Assembly (NCBI RefSeq): GCF_014196715.1 | Contig: NZ_JACIEF010000003.1 | Location: 649,874 to 713,873 of the forward strand | Source of the DNA: Pedobacter zeae | Lineage (GTDB): Bacteria > Bacteroidota > Bacteroidia > Sphingobacteriales > Sphingobacteriaceae | Reading direction: 5' to 3' | DNA length: 64,000 nt | In this document: positions 9,301 to 17,856 of the stretch, in pieces | Layout of the letters: every line of letters starts with the position of its first letter | Position numbering within the stretch: the stretch's first letter is position 1 | The notes under the pieces: generated by a model | Seen by the model: the letters and a program-made list of their open reading frames with translations, nothing else | Database searches by the model: none | What the model was told of the DNA's origin: nothing | Program-made: the position numbers and the translations under genes

Positions 9301-11013
9301 CGGGAAATAACTTATCGAACCACTCATGATACCATCTCTGCCTTCGGTATGGATTACACGGCCTTCCTGGTCATACGCCCAGAAATAAGCCATTCCGTTT
9401 CGGTTGGTTCTTTTTACCACACGGTTATTATCATCGTACTCAAAAATGATGGCTTTACCTGCCCGGTCATATACTTTGATCATATTGCCACGCTCATCAT
9501 ACTCGTAACTTACCAACAGGTCGTTGGTATTTTTGTAGTGATAATAAACTGCTTTAATGGCTGTACCCTCATCATTATGCTCCATTTCGAGCACGCGGCC
9601 AGAGTTTTCTACAATCCGGGTTAGAAGCTGTTTTTGATAATAAAATGTAAGGTTGGTACCAACGCTGTATTTAATATGGCTTATGCGGTAAATATCGTCA
9701 TCAGCTTCTCCGCTGAACAGCTTATAGGTATAGGTATGCTGATCAATGGTAAGTATCCAGGTATCTTCATCGGGCCTTTCCATCCAAAGTTTCTGTGCAC
9801 GATCGTATTGTTTGCCCGAATAGGCTTCGATATAAGGCAAAGGCATTACCATATTTTCAGTTGGATGGCTAAATCCTACAATACCCGCTTCCGGATCGGG
9901 GTAGATATAAAGATCGTAATTGTTATATACCTGATTGCCCAGCATGCCTGCATAGGGCTTATCGCTACGCCATACATTGCTCCATGCGAGTGTTTGACCT
10001 CCGGGAAGTTCAAAATCGGTCCACTCGAAAAACATCGCCCCGGTAACAAAATTAACAGGCTCCAGTCCCCAGTGGCAAAGCTTTTTCGATATCGGGTTAT
10101 TTTTAAAAAGCCCCCGTAATACTTTATTCACTCCCCTTAAGGCCGCTTTAGATAAGGCGCTTCCCAATTTGGTAAGCCCACGCATTATACCAATAGCAGC
10201 AAAACGCATTAAGTATTCTTTAAGCGTATAATTATGCGGTGCAAATGTACCTCCAACCAGTACGGGTTTTCCGGTATTGATCTGTACATACATGCTTAAT
10301 AAATCGCTATAAAAAGCGAAATAAGCCAATGGATTTTTCTTTAATTTACCTGGTACCGTTGGTAAGGGCTTTAAGCCCATAGGCGGGCACCAGCAGGTAA
10401 GAACCTGCCCAGGATTAGAACCACTCATTTCTGCGCCCTGCCCTTTTACCGTGGTAGATCCCCAATATACTTCACCCTCGTGCGGCGAACCGGGTATGTT
10501 TACAATAAAATATACAGGTAATGAGGTAATGTGCCTGAAAGGAAGTAAAACCCCCATTACACTGGTGGTGGTGGTGGCTTTATGCCTGCCCTGTACAAAA
10601 ATAGAGCCTCCCATCGGGATACTGGCCGCACCGATTAAACCCTGTGCAAATTTCGGAACCGGAATAGTAAAACGCAGGTAATCCATCGGATCGAAAACCA
10701 TCCCAATAAAGGGATGTGGCAATGGCAACGGAATAAACCCAAAAGACGGCGGAATGGGAATGGTTGTCCAGTGAAAATCGATAGCCAGCACCACATCAAA
10801 ATGTTTGCTTACATGCTGCACTGCGGTGTTGGCCATTGCAGGCTTTTGAGCTTTTAAAAGCTTAAGCGAACTTTTTGCTGCGGGCGGATTGCTTCCGGTA
10901 GCCACACCACCCCCGCTACCAACTGCTTTGGGTTCAGCTTTGGTTAAGCTTCCTGATAGGCTGATCGACCTATCGGTAGCCATATTCGGTTTAATTGCTT
11001 TTACTTTTTTCAT
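6355..11013 (-). CDS. Rhs-repeat T6SS effector with PD-(D/E)XK-like nuclease tail
   Basis: A 1552-residue polymorphic toxin. Residues 1-330 form a PAAR-like/Rhs N-terminal delivery region, with no signal peptide and Pro/Gly-rich segments. Residues about 330-1380 are YD/Rhs repeats (many YxYDxxGN units) that build the cocoon around the toxin. The core ends with the hallmark DPIGLWGG and YGYVFN at about 1380-1400. The last 145 residues are unlike the core and more AT-rich. They carry GEKWVKEAL, then GIDVV (Asp about 1447), then FEVKT (Glu about 1461, Lys about 1463), the D...ExK pattern of restriction-endonuclease-fold toxins, so a DNase acting in the target cytoplasm is likely. It follows vgrG and a TPR protein and precedes an overlapping immunity gene. 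The exact nuclease family was not tested. Confidence 0.88.
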   Translation of the reverse strand: MKKVKAIKPNMATDRSISLSGSLTKAEPKAVGSGGGVATGSNPPAAKSSLKLLKAQKPAMANTAVQHVSKHFDVVLAIDFHWTTIPIPPSFGFIPLPLPHPFIGMVFDPMDYLRFTIPVPKFAQGLIGAASIPMGGSIFVQGRHKATTTTSVMGVLLPFRHITSLPVYFIVNIPGSPHEGEVYWGSTTVKGQGAEMSGSNPGQVLTCWCPPMGLKPLPTVPGKLKKNPLAYFAFYSDLLSMYVQINTGKPVLVGGTFAPHNYTLKEYLMRFAAIGIMRGLTKLGSALSKAALRGVNKVLRGLFKNNPISKKLCHWGLEPVNFVTGAMFFEWTDFELPGGQTLAWSNVWRSDKPYAGMLGNQVYNNYDLYIYPDPEAGIVGFSHPTENMVMPLPYIEAYSGKQYDRAQKLWMERPDEDTWILTIDQHTYTYKLFSGEADDDIYRISHIKYSVGTNLTFYYQKQLLTRIVENSGRVLEMEHNDEGTAIKAVYYHYKNTNDLLVSYEYDERGNMIKVYDRAGKAIIFEYDDNNRVVKRTNRNGMAYFWAYDQEGRVIHTEGRDGIMSGSISYFPDEGFNEVYYRDGKTERYYYDENDLVYKKVDALGGETWYEHDRYNEEKMVSSPEGRVIGYEYDDRGNIITYHTADGEQYHYAYDDNNNLILRSDPAGSNETWLYNDQNQLLQHVQKDNRVIDFYYKEEQKLPVFCRDQDGNEVHWTYNSLNQLIESVTNEGNSSRWTYDDYGRLIRFSSGDDQTTLWERDEMGRVIMVKDFGGEALRFEYDAYDLPVYATDGHEEWHMAYTPMGSLKMQRRSNQVSKQNTQTLHFAYDQWENLKAITNEKGEEYIFLRDANDDVVKEIGFDGQEQQYIRNLDGQIIKTIQADGKAIYHNYDLSGRLVYSSYEDGTYEAFQYNKLGLLITAENELSSVNFKRNPLGLITQEIQDGYQINYQYDVFGNLISLNSSLGADIKYDYDEIGYLKGIAAKSGRSAQWAAAIAHNKNGQEISRSLSGGVKAAFSYDHEGHPISQKIEAGHAVTAFKQYTWGPNDKLNSCLNSITGGNINYRYDTFGSLSSASYSDDGKVIHKNPDEVGNLYKTTGRNDRRYDKGGKLLKDDQWYYRYDARGNLVQKSKRNIIGLAKEEVTDEEENGLFGKKLNWAMANPDLPKAETLDILADADPDLPEWKEGDWAYAWAATGMLKAIRNPHGELISFEYDALGRRKAKIIHGSSLKGSEGQGVIYRYVWDGNLLLHEWNYPLNERPNLVINEDGLLGYDKTEPLGDDLITWVYDQVKFTPSAKIVNGQYYSIISDYMGTPVQAYDDAGGKVWDCELDIYGKIRKLSGNREFVPFRYQGQYEDVETGLYYNRFRYYDPEQGNYISQDPIGLWGGNPSIYGYVFNSNYEVDVFGLKTFQQALGDYGEKWVKEALQNSNRYSRVFQVQNASGHGIDVVGMRHDGKFDIFEVKTNISGNVGNLSDRQLNSDFFIKNILEKDNITDFGLSRQQANSILNNIGDKRVVDVFVGRGAKGRFKVKSALVSDWDEVSRTQTAKGTCH

Positions 11014-11024
11014 CCGTATATTTT

Positions 11025-12308
11025 TTATGATAATGGATTAGCGTGGTTTTTTGGTACTTCGGCCATCGATTTCCAGTCTTCACCATAGTCCCGCTGCATA
11101 TCCATATCTAATTTTTTACCTTCCGGACTGTCTGCCCCATATTTTTTTAACATGATCGATGCTGTATAGGCCATCGAACTCTGCCGCCGTTTTTCAACCG
11201 GCATTTTCCTTGCAATTTCCAAGCATTTTACATAATACGCCATCGCCTTTGCCGACCCTGTTATTTTGCTTTCCGAAAGCTGTCCGAGCAAACGGGTACA
11301 TTCCATGGCTATAAAATCATTTCCCAACATTTCGGCAATCTTTATGGCCTTTTCAAAGTACTTTTTAGCTTCTTCTTTACCAGCATGGGCAAGTAAAAAA
11401 CTGCCATAACTCATATGAATGTGCGCACTCAGTTGTGAGTGTTCACCGGCCCTTGCCAAAGCCATTTCATATTGCTCGCGTGCTTCATTTTTTTTGTTTT
11501 TTACGGCTAAACTCTGTGCAAGCATAATCCTGGCGGCAACCACTGCCTCGTGTAATCCCTGTTTTTGTGCAATTACGATTGCCCGTTCCAAAACGGCATT
11601 TGCCTGTTCGTGTTTCCCCTTACTTAAATAATTACTGGCCGTTAATATCTGCTGTTGGTAATCTGCTTCGGGATTACTTTTTTCGCGGTTGGTGTGTGCC
11701 GCAGCGTTTTGCATCAACCTGCCCACATCGATATTGAGCCTAAAATCTATTCCCTGTTTTAATTTTTTTAACGTACGGTGTGTATGATGCTCGGTATACA
11801 CCAGCTTAATATTCTGGTTATTGGTAGCTTTAACAAATTTGCAACATTCATTTATCCATTCAGAAAGTCCAATAACATCATCAATACCTGTTGGTGCGAG
11901 CTGAATGTAAATTTTTTTCAATTTCAACTCCGGATAAAGATCACAAAGCCTTGTTAAAGCCATAATGGGGACATAGGCATCAGTTTTATACGCTTTTGCA
12001 TATTCGGCTGATTCGACATTCCAAACAACACCTTTGCCTGTATCTTTCTGCCATAAATCAAAAATCTCTTTCCATTCCTTAACCAAACTTCTGCCATAAT
12101 CGCTTTTATTCTGAAAACCCTGATAATGGAGCAGGTATATATCATCGGTTCTGCTTTCTTCGGTTAACTGGTATTTAAAATAAGCTTCAAATAAATTTAC
12201 CTCGTGGCGCTCACCTAAGCAGAGAAACAGGATTTCAGTTGGATGTTTCTTTACTACTTGTTGCCACTGTTTATCTATTTTAAATAATTCGATTTGTATA
12301 GGGTTCAT
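11025..12308 (-). CDS. TPR-containing protein between vgrG and rhs, probable effector-loading adaptor
   Basis: A 427-residue soluble protein. The N-terminal half (1-200) starts MNPIQIELFKIDKQWQ and looks like a globular alpha/beta domain. The second half (about 215-400) has tetratricopeptide-like helices (NYLSKGKHEQANAVLERA, HMSYGSFLLAHAGKEEAKKYFEKA, ECTRLLGQL). It sits between vgrG (17 bases away) and rhs (11 bases away) in one operon. That is the position held by effector adaptors or chaperones such as DUF4123 or DUF1795 proteins in Proteobacteria, though it resembles neither. I infer that it loads Rhs onto VgrG. Confidence 0.6.
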   Translation of the reverse strand: MNPIQIELFKIDKQWQQVVKKHPTEILFLCLGERHEVNLFEAYFKYQLTEESRTDDIYLLHYQGFQNKSDYGRSLVKEWKEIFDLWQKDTGKGVVWNVESAEYAKAYKTDAYVPIMALTRLCDLYPELKLKKIYIQLAPTGIDDVIGLSEWINECCKFVKATNNQNIKLVYTEHHTHRTLKKLKQGIDFRLNIDVGRLMQNAAAHTNREKSNPEADYQQQILTASNYLSKGKHEQANAVLERAIVIAQKQGLHEAVVAARIMLAQSLAVKNKKNEAREQYEMALARAGEHSQLSAHIHMSYGSFLLAHAGKEEAKKYFEKAIKIAEMLGNDFIAMECTRLLGQLSESKITGSAKAMAYYVKCLEIARKMPVEKRRQSSMAYTASIMLKKYGADSPEGKKLDMDMQRDYGEDWKSMAEVPKNHANPLS

Positions 12309-12325
12309 TGGAACTTTAGTCGATA

Positions 12326-14143
12326 TTAGTTTAGGTTAATTGTCCCGCTACTGATATTCGTTTCGCTTTCGCCACCTACATTAATCTTTTTCGATGCCAG
12401 GTTAGCTTCAGTTTCACCACTCATCGAAAGTGTTTTGGTGCCAATATCCAAGGTTTGTGCTTCTATACCGATGCCCGAGGTTGGTGTTCCGTCTTCTGGG
12501 CCCACTCCAATGCCGATACTGGTCGTGGCAGAATTTCCGATGTTTTCACCCAATGTTAAAATATCCTTCCCTTTGATGATAATTTTACCTGTTTTATCCA
12601 TAAAAATGCTGCTCTCGCCACATTTAATCAGTATGGATTCTTTGGTTTCAAAAACCGCTTTACCAGCTCCATCCAGCTCAATAAAATTGCTGTCTTTATC
12701 GCGCATAATCATACCTGCCCCATCGTCCATGGTTAACGTATGCCCGCTTTTTGAAGTTAAGCTTTTACTGTTATTACTGGCGCTACCGCCACTTGCACTT
12801 TTGCCGTGAAATACTGAGCCCAATACAATCGGACGTGCAATATTTCCTTCTTCAAAAGTTAACGCTACCTGATCTCCTATTTCCGGAATGAACACAAAAC
12901 CCCTGTTTTTACTCACCTTATCGCTACTTCCCGCATCCGGTGTGATTACCCGCAGCCACTCGGTTACATCATTGGTTTTACATTCCCATTTAAATTTCAC
13001 CTTAATGCGGCCCTGACCCTGTGGATCGGCATTATCAATGACATCAGCCAATTGCATATCTGGACTTGGTTTAAGGTAGTTTTTCACTGAAAGCCGCTCT
13101 GTTGTGGCTACCAAACCCTCGAAGGTATTGTGGTATTTTCCAGTACCATCAATGGTATGGTTGATCGCAGTAATGAGGAATTTACCCAAACTCTCCGTTG
13201 CAAAAGATAATTCCTGCCTGATGCTCATGGTAATTTCGGCAATGTTACCAATACCTAAAGCGGCATTATCGCCACTGGCATGTACTTTTAACAGGTTACT
13301 GATCTGTGCTTTTTCTTCATTCTGCACCTGGGCCTTAATGTCGCTATTGTTATCTACCCTGATGGGCGAAGGCTGATTAAAAGTTTTGCTGTACATGGTA
13401 TTGGATACCTGTATGGCATGGGCTAAATCCGGAGATCCATCGCTTTGCCCACCGCTCTCGCTCTGTAACATTTCGTCCTGTTTAGGATTATAGGCAAAAC
13501 GTTTATTTTTGATCGGAGCAATTTCCATGGCATATTGCAGGTTCTGCACATCGCGGCCATAAATCAAAACCACTTCTTTCTGATTTTCCGGTTTACCGAA
13601 ATTCAGTTGCTTACCATCATAATAAAACCATTCGTAATATTCGGCCGATAACCGGTTGAGAAAAGAGAAATCGCTTTCACGGTACTGGATCAGGTAATCG
13701 ATCGGTTCTTTTCTTGCCGCATTAGCTACAATTTTCAGATCGTTGGAAGGCACTTCGGACGTAGCCAGGTTTACAATTGCATTGAGGTCTTTATCGAGGT
13801 AAGAACCCAAATCGGGGCCACGGTCGATCAAAATCGTCGGACTATAGCCACTAACGATCAGCACTCCATGGTAACCATGGCTCTGTGCGAGCTCTACCCT
13901 GGTTATCAAACCAGAAAATTCCTGTAAATTGCCGGCATCGTAACCAAAGGAGGCTACCAGGGTTTTCCCTACAAATTCGCGGCTATCATTTAAACTGATC
14001 ATGCCCGGCGCACCCATCTGATCGTGGTTAAACCTCAGCTCAAAATAGTGGTGTTCGTTAAAAGCCTGCTGAAGGCTAAATGACGCGAAATGCGTAATCG
14101 TTTTGCCTTCTATATTAATTTCGGTGATTAGTTTCTTTTCCAT
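12326..14143 (-). CDS. vgrG: VgrG spike protein (TssI), copy 1
   Basis: A 605-residue trimeric spike protein that caps the Hcp tube. An N-terminal gp27-like region is followed at about residues 360-450 by the gp5-like OB-fold (NADPQGQGRIKVKFKWE, FIPEIGDQVALTFEEGNIARP). A glycine- and isoleucine-rich beta-helix tail ends in short repeats. The first 450 residues closely resemble the second VgrG at 26021-27883, while the tails differ (here GIGIGVGPEDGTPTSGIG and SKKINVGGESETNISS). The gene lies between the lysozyme/lipoprotein pair upstream and the TPR adaptor and Rhs downstream, so it probably carries both cargoes. No extra enzymatic domain is visible. Confidence 0.93.
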   Translation of the reverse strand: MEKKLITEINIEGKTITHFASFSLQQAFNEHHYFELRFNHDQMGAPGMISLNDSREFVGKTLVASFGYDAGNLQEFSGLITRVELAQSHGYHGVLIVSGYSPTILIDRGPDLGSYLDKDLNAIVNLATSEVPSNDLKIVANAARKEPIDYLIQYRESDFSFLNRLSAEYYEWFYYDGKQLNFGKPENQKEVVLIYGRDVQNLQYAMEIAPIKNKRFAYNPKQDEMLQSESGGQSDGSPDLAHAIQVSNTMYSKTFNQPSPIRVDNNSDIKAQVQNEEKAQISNLLKVHASGDNAALGIGNIAEITMSIRQELSFATESLGKFLITAINHTIDGTGKYHNTFEGLVATTERLSVKNYLKPSPDMQLADVIDNADPQGQGRIKVKFKWECKTNDVTEWLRVITPDAGSSDKVSKNRGFVFIPEIGDQVALTFEEGNIARPIVLGSVFHGKSASGGSASNNSKSLTSKSGHTLTMDDGAGMIMRDKDSNFIELDGAGKAVFETKESILIKCGESSIFMDKTGKIIIKGKDILTLGENIGNSATTSIGIGVGPEDGTPTSGIGIEAQTLDIGTKTLSMSGETEANLASKKINVGGESETNISSGTINLN

Positions 14144-14166
14144 ACTAACTTGTTGTCAGGTGATCA

Positions 14167-15015
14167 CTACTTAAACATTCCGTCGCGAAAGGTGAGGGTA
14201 TTTCTTTTCCCATTATAAAAAGTTCCATATTTGCTTTCATCGACTTCAGGATAGCTGATGGTTTTATCTGTTGGATTATAGGTGATGGCCAATTGCGAAA
14301 GAAGCTTTTCTTTATCCTGGTCTTCTTTTAATTCTGCAGCAGCAAACAACTGGGTCTGATCTCCTTTCCCCACCTTAAATAAGGGTTGGTTAATGCTACA
14401 ATTAGCCCCTTTGATCACTAAGGTATGGCTTACACTATAGGGTTCGGTTCCGCTCATCTGCCCGTAACCCGTAAAAAGATAGGTTTTCTGGGGTGAGGTA
14501 GCTAAAGCATAAATGTGATCAAAAAATGGTGTGGGGCTTCCCTCATCATCTTTATCTTTATAAAGGCTGTTAAAAGCAACTGCCCTCAGGGTATTGTTTT
14601 CATCTTTATACTGGACGATGTTCTGCACGTGCCACATTGAACCCGAATAAGGCGAAAGCCAGTAGAAAAGCCTCAGTTTCCGATCGTCGGCATTTAATAT
14701 GTTGATCTCGTACGCCTTTAAACCTGCAAAGTCCTTTTCATAAGCCCCTGGCTTTTTCAGCTGTTCGATTAAGGCTTTAATAAATATATCTTCTGCCGTT
14801 GTACTGCCATCTTTAATATAGGTTTCCCTTGAAGCCACCATGTTTGCGGCTAATTTTTTAAGTGAATCGCTTTCGGCAGAGACTGTTTTTTGCTCGTTGC
14901 CAATATTGGCAGAACCGGTAACGTAAGGGCTAGATTGCCGCTCATTTTCATGTTTTGCCCCACAGGAGGAAAAAAAAAGAACCAGCGAAATCAAAAAGAG
15001 GACTACTGTTTTCAT
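14167..15015 (-). CDS. Lipoprotein, probable immunity to the lysozyme-like effector
   Basis: A 282-residue protein with a lipoprotein signal peptide (MKTVVLFLISLVLFFSSCGA, lipobox SSC). It is predicted to be lipidated and face the periplasm. The mature part is hydrophilic and I cannot place it in a family. It starts one base after the stop codon of the lysozyme-like gene and is followed at once by vgrG. A periplasmic lipoprotein next to a peptidoglycan-degrading T6SS effector is the classic immunity arrangement. Immunity is inferred from position and location, not homology. Confidence 0.65.
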   Translation of the reverse strand: MKTVVLFLISLVLFFSSCGAKHENERQSSPYVTGSANIGNEQKTVSAESDSLKKLAANMVASRETYIKDGSTTAEDIFIKALIEQLKKPGAYEKDFAGLKAYEINILNADDRKLRLFYWLSPYSGSMWHVQNIVQYKDENNTLRAVAFNSLYKDKDDEGSPTPFFDHIYALATSPQKTYLFTGYGQMSGTEPYSVSHTLVIKGANCSINQPLFKVGKGDQTQLFAAAELKEDQDKEKLLSQLAITYNPTDKTISYPEVDESKYGTFYNGKRNTLTFRDGMFK

Positions 15016-15016
15016 G

Positions 15017-15736
15017 TTACTGCCTTGGTATGTTGATTAAACCCCTGTTTTCCATCGCTTTTAAAATAACGGCTGTTCCAATCTGTTTATTTACATAATC
15101 GAGACTAAAGACATGGTCTCTTGCGAAACCGCCTTTGGTGTACAGGTTGGAGCCACCCCATAAGTAAGGCGAGTTGATGTGATTTTTTTCGTAGGCCCTA
15201 GCTATACCATTATATTGTTCTAAACGCAATAAAACCTTTGGTAGCGACCAAACCGTTTCTTTATCCAGGCCACGTAACTTCAAAGCATCAACCGCGCTTT
15301 CTTCGAAAGTAAAAGGTGGACCGTGACTAACTTTTGGACGATTAGCGGGATACTGCCGGGTAAAGCTGCTCAGCGGATCGCCGTTGTGCAGGTGCTTGGT
15401 AAAATCCGAACTGCTTTCGCGGTAATGTATACAGGCGATAAAATACCAAGGTATACCCGTACCTTCGGAAAAAAGACCAGCTTCGGAAAAAGTCCTGCTA
15501 AAAGTGCTATTGGCAATCCTGGGGTTTCGTTTAATAAAATTATCGTCGGGTTCGGTCAGAAAACAGGCATTGCGATAAGTATATTCGTTCAGACTGAGCA
15601 GTTTATTACGTACGGCCTGATACCGTGATTTATTGTTTAAGATTTTATCATCAATAATCCGGTTAATTTCTGCAGATTTTAATGGCGTTATTATGCAGGA
15701 ATTAAATAGCTTAATGTATTCTAAATCGGTAGCCAT
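15017..15736 (-). CDS. Lysozyme-like T6SS effector (putative muramidase)
   Basis: About 239 residues from the ATG at 15736 (MATDLEYIKLF). The core IPWYFIACIHYRESSSDFTK is the lysozyme/transglycosylase signature, with the likely catalytic Glu in HYRESS. It is followed by LHNGDPLS, FTFEESAVDAL and a C-terminal SPYLWGGSN block seen in lysozyme-family proteins of the phage/COG5526 type. There is no signal peptide, as expected for a T6SS-delivered cell wall hydrolase. The frame is open back to 15835, but that extension would read through the hcp terminator hairpin and overlap the hcp stop, so 15736 is preferred. It is followed by a lipoprotein immunity candidate and vgrG. Confidence 0.82.
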   Translation of the reverse strand: MATDLEYIKLFNSCIITPLKSAEINRIIDDKILNNKSRYQAVRNKLLSLNEYTYRNACFLTEPDDNFIKRNPRIANSTFSRTFSEAGLFSEGTGIPWYFIACIHYRESSSDFTKHLHNGDPLSSFTRQYPANRPKVSHGPPFTFEESAVDALKLRGLDKETVWSLPKVLLRLEQYNGIARAYEKNHINSPYLWGGSNLYTKGGFARDHVFSLDYVNKQIGTAVILKAMENRGLINIPRQ

Positions 15737-15761
15737 AGGTAGCTCTTTTTTATCACACCTC

Positions 15762-15809
15762 ACAAAAAACATTATTAACTGCCGCGCATTGCAGGCAGTT
15801 AATAATGTT
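15762..15809 (-). terminator. Rho-independent terminator of hcp pair 1
   Basis: Perfect 16-base arms (15768-15783 and 15794-15809; arm sequence AACATTATTAACTGCC) with a 10-base loop. On the minus strand they are followed by six Ts (15764-15769). The hairpin lies 11 bases after the hcp stop, so Hcp is made in excess of the effector genes downstream. Confidence 0.9.
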
Positions 15810-15819
15810 TTATAGCAGA

Positions 15820-16215
15820 TTAAGCTTTTGGCCAATCATTTTCGTGCTCTGCATTGCCCAGCTTTAGCTTGCGCGCCGATACGACGAAACTTAAAGTCAT
15901 GGGTGTATTGTCGTTTACCGCAATACCCTCATTGTATTGGATGATATAACCATCTTCGAAAGAAAGCTCTTTCATCTTTGCATCTTCTTCGCCTTTTTTG
16001 AAAACGATATTGCCTGAAAGTGGTTTGTACTGGTTGTTTACCATTGATTCGATAACAGAAGTATCTTCAGTTGATTCGATTTCAATGTGGATGGTACCAC
16101 CATAAACGCCTGATGACGGACGGCCTTTTGCGTCAACATCTCTATTTAATGAAAAGCTGCACTGTAGTACATCAAATTCTTTTGATCCTAAGTTTAAACG
16201 GGTTTTGAATGCCAT
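15820..16215 (-). CDS. tssD: Hcp tube protein (TssD), pair 1 second gene
   Basis: A 131-residue Bacteroidota-type Hcp (TssD) that stacks as rings to form the T6SS inner tube and carries small effectors. The family hallmarks LNRDVDAKGRPSSGVYGGTI, STEDTSVIESMVNNQYKP and a C-terminal ARKLKLGNAEH are present. The protein is identical to that encoded at 28235-28630, with only silent differences in the DNA. It is about two thirds identical to its neighbour at 16357. It is followed by a strong terminator. Confidence 0.95.
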   Translation of the reverse strand: MAFKTRLNLGSKEFDVLQCSFSLNRDVDAKGRPSSGVYGGTIHIEIESTEDTSVIESMVNNQYKPLSGNIVFKKGEEDAKMKELSFEDGYIIQYNEGIAVNDNTPMTLSFVVSARKLKLGNAEHENDWPKA

Positions 16216-16356
16216 TGTAGTAATGTTTAAATGTTTTTGAAAAATGAAATAGTTTTTTTGCAGAGTGAATGGCGGTTGGTGTTTATTTACCTAAACCCTT
16301 AACCTACTTCCCTAAACTGGTTAGTGCTTAGAATTTACCTTACACCTTCAACCTGG

Positions 16357-16752
16357 CTAGGCCTTTGGCCAATCGTTCAGGTGCTCTGCGTTTCCTAACT
16401 TAAGCTTTCTCGCTGAAATCTGGAACTTCAGTGTCATCGGGTGATCACCAACAATGTTTATCCCTTCGGAATATTTAACAATGTAGCCATCCTCGAAGTT
16501 TACTTCTTTCATTTTGGCATCTTCCTCTGTTTTCTTGATCAGAAGGGTTCCTGTTATAGGTTTGTACTGGTTGTTTACCATCGCCTCGATTATTGAGGTG
16601 TCTTCGGTGGATTCGATCTCAATGTCGATGGTACCGCCGTAAACTCCGGAAGAGGGTCTTCCCTTAGCATCTACATCGCGGTTTAACGCATAGGCACAAT
16701 GAAGCACATCGTACTCCTTGCCTGAAAAGTTTAATCTAGCTTTGAAAGCCAT
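16357..16752 (-). CDS. tssD: Hcp tube protein (TssD), pair 1 first gene
   Basis: A 131-residue TssD/Hcp with the same conserved core as its neighbour (LNRDVDAKGRPSSGVYGGTI) but different strand tips (MAFKARLNFSGKEYDVLHC, SEGINIVGDHPMTLKFQ). The protein is identical to that at 28791-29186, and I can find no DNA difference by eye. It is the promoter-proximal gene of the pair, 141 bases upstream of the second hcp. The difference between the two Hcps of a pair may allow tubes of two kinds or different cargo binding. Confidence 0.95.
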   Translation of the reverse strand: MAFKARLNFSGKEYDVLHCAYALNRDVDAKGRPSSGVYGGTIDIEIESTEDTSIIEAMVNNQYKPITGTLLIKKTEEDAKMKEVNFEDGYIVKYSEGINIVGDHPMTLKFQISARKLKLGNAEHLNDWPKA

Positions 16753-17070
16753 AGTTTTAAAATTTAAAGGTGAAAAATCTGAAAGTTTGTAGCCTCCGCT
16801 ACATTATATATAAACCAATAATTAAGCCAATTATTGTGTATACAGCTCATTTTAAACGAATAACAGCCAGCCTTTTTTCAAAAAACGGCTATTAAGGTGA
16901 TGGAAATGCAGATTTATATCCAGGAAAAAAATGTATTTTTTTCAAAAACACCGGATGTCTCATTCCAATTACACACTACCCTGAAGAATATTGTAGTATT
17001 TCAAGACAGCTTGTAGTCATGCTCCACAATTTGCATCGATAAAAATTAACGGACAAACCAAAAACTTCCT
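16753..17070 (-). promoter_or_regulatory. Upstream region of hcp pair 1 (no gene)
   Basis: A 318-base gap with no credible ORF. It must hold the promoter of hcp pair 1. An inverted repeat caataatt-N5-aattattg lies at 16816-16836, just outside the duplicated block, and is a candidate operator. The second hcp pair lacks this sequence, so the two pairs have different upstream control regions. Confidence 0.5.
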
Positions 17071-17805
17071 TTACTGTTTTTCCGTGTTTTTATCCTGTAA
17101 CTTATTATTTTTAAAAAGGTGTGCAAACGGACTGTCGTACTCTTTAAATAGGGGTTTAGCATATTCTTGAACAATATGCCCCATATACGCTTGTTTGGTT
17201 ATAATCTTAACAGACATATTGAGATGTGCATTTGTCGGATCTAATGTAATATGGGTAAGTATATTGTTTTTACTCCAAAATAACTGTTGGGGGTATTGAG
17301 TTGACTTATTATCGAATTCATCTGCAACCTCTTTCACCAGACCTGGCATTGCATCTTTCAGAACATTAGCTGTTTCCTTTTCTGAATCTATGAATTTTGT
17401 GGTATCATAAGACACTGAATCGGGGGTAGAATGAGTTTTAAGCAAATATTTAAGCAGACTTACGGCATCTCTGTTATCAGGATGAACCCCTATAAAACTC
17501 ACTATACCATTATAGGTTATTACTTTGGTCTCTAAAACATCATCAATTTTAGCCTTTTCAAAAGTTATATCTTTATTACCGGCAAAATAGTAACACACTA
17601 CTTTCTCACCTTTATCAACCGTTTTAAAACCGTCAGTTGCCGCTTCGATATGTCCATTTTGGTTTTTGACCCGCGACGCATAACCATTCAAATCAATATC
17701 TAATGGTTTATCGAGAGCTAACTGAGCAATATCTATAACCTCTTTCTTACAGGCAAGTGTTAACATTACAAGTAATAAAGCGAATGACAATAATTTTATT
17801 TTCAC
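17071..17805 (-). CDS. Lipoprotein of unknown function, candidate immunity protein
   Basis: A 244-residue protein with a GTG start and a lipoprotein signal (MKIKLLSFALLLVMLTLACKK, lipobox LAC). The mature part is soluble and charged, predicted to face the periplasm. I do not recognise a family. It is the last gene of the effector block that starts at 23780, downstream of a 933-residue spike-linked effector. It is AT-rich like the other immunity candidates. A role as an orphan or secondary immunity lipoprotein is inferred from position. Confidence 0.6.
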   Translation of the reverse strand: MKIKLLSFALLLVMLTLACKKEVIDIAQLALDKPLDIDLNGYASRVKNQNGHIEAATDGFKTVDKGEKVVCYYFAGNKDITFEKAKIDDVLETKVITYNGIVSFIGVHPDNRDAVSLLKYLLKTHSTPDSVSYDTTKFIDSEKETANVLKDAMPGLVKEVADEFDNKSTQYPQQLFWSKNNILTHITLDPTNAHLNMSVKIITKQAYMGHIVQEYAKPLFKEYDSPFAHLFKNNKLQDKNTEKQ

Positions 17806-17856
17806 TTTAAATATTTCAAGGAGATAATTATTCGTGATTATTTAACTCTTATATAT

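Larger units (their letters stand above)
15817..16801 (-). repeat. Direct repeat copy 1: duplicated hcp pair
   Basis: Near-identical to 28232-29236, in the same orientation. The match starts at the shared gattaagcttttggcca by the second hcp stop and ends at gtagcctccgctac upstream of the first hcp. The flanks are unrelated. Most differences lie between the two hcp genes, where copy 2 has about 19 extra bases. Confidence 0.9.

Noticed and set aside
9064..10119. Long plus-strand open frames opposite the Rhs gene (186 and 161 codons)
   Set aside because: They are antisense shadows of the repetitive Rhs core; composition is hydrophobic and biased as expected for the reverse of YD repeats, with no start context or motif.
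15737..15835. N-terminal extension of the lysozyme-like protein
   Set aside because: It would overlap the hcp stop and read through a strong terminator hairpin; the ATG at 15736 fits better.
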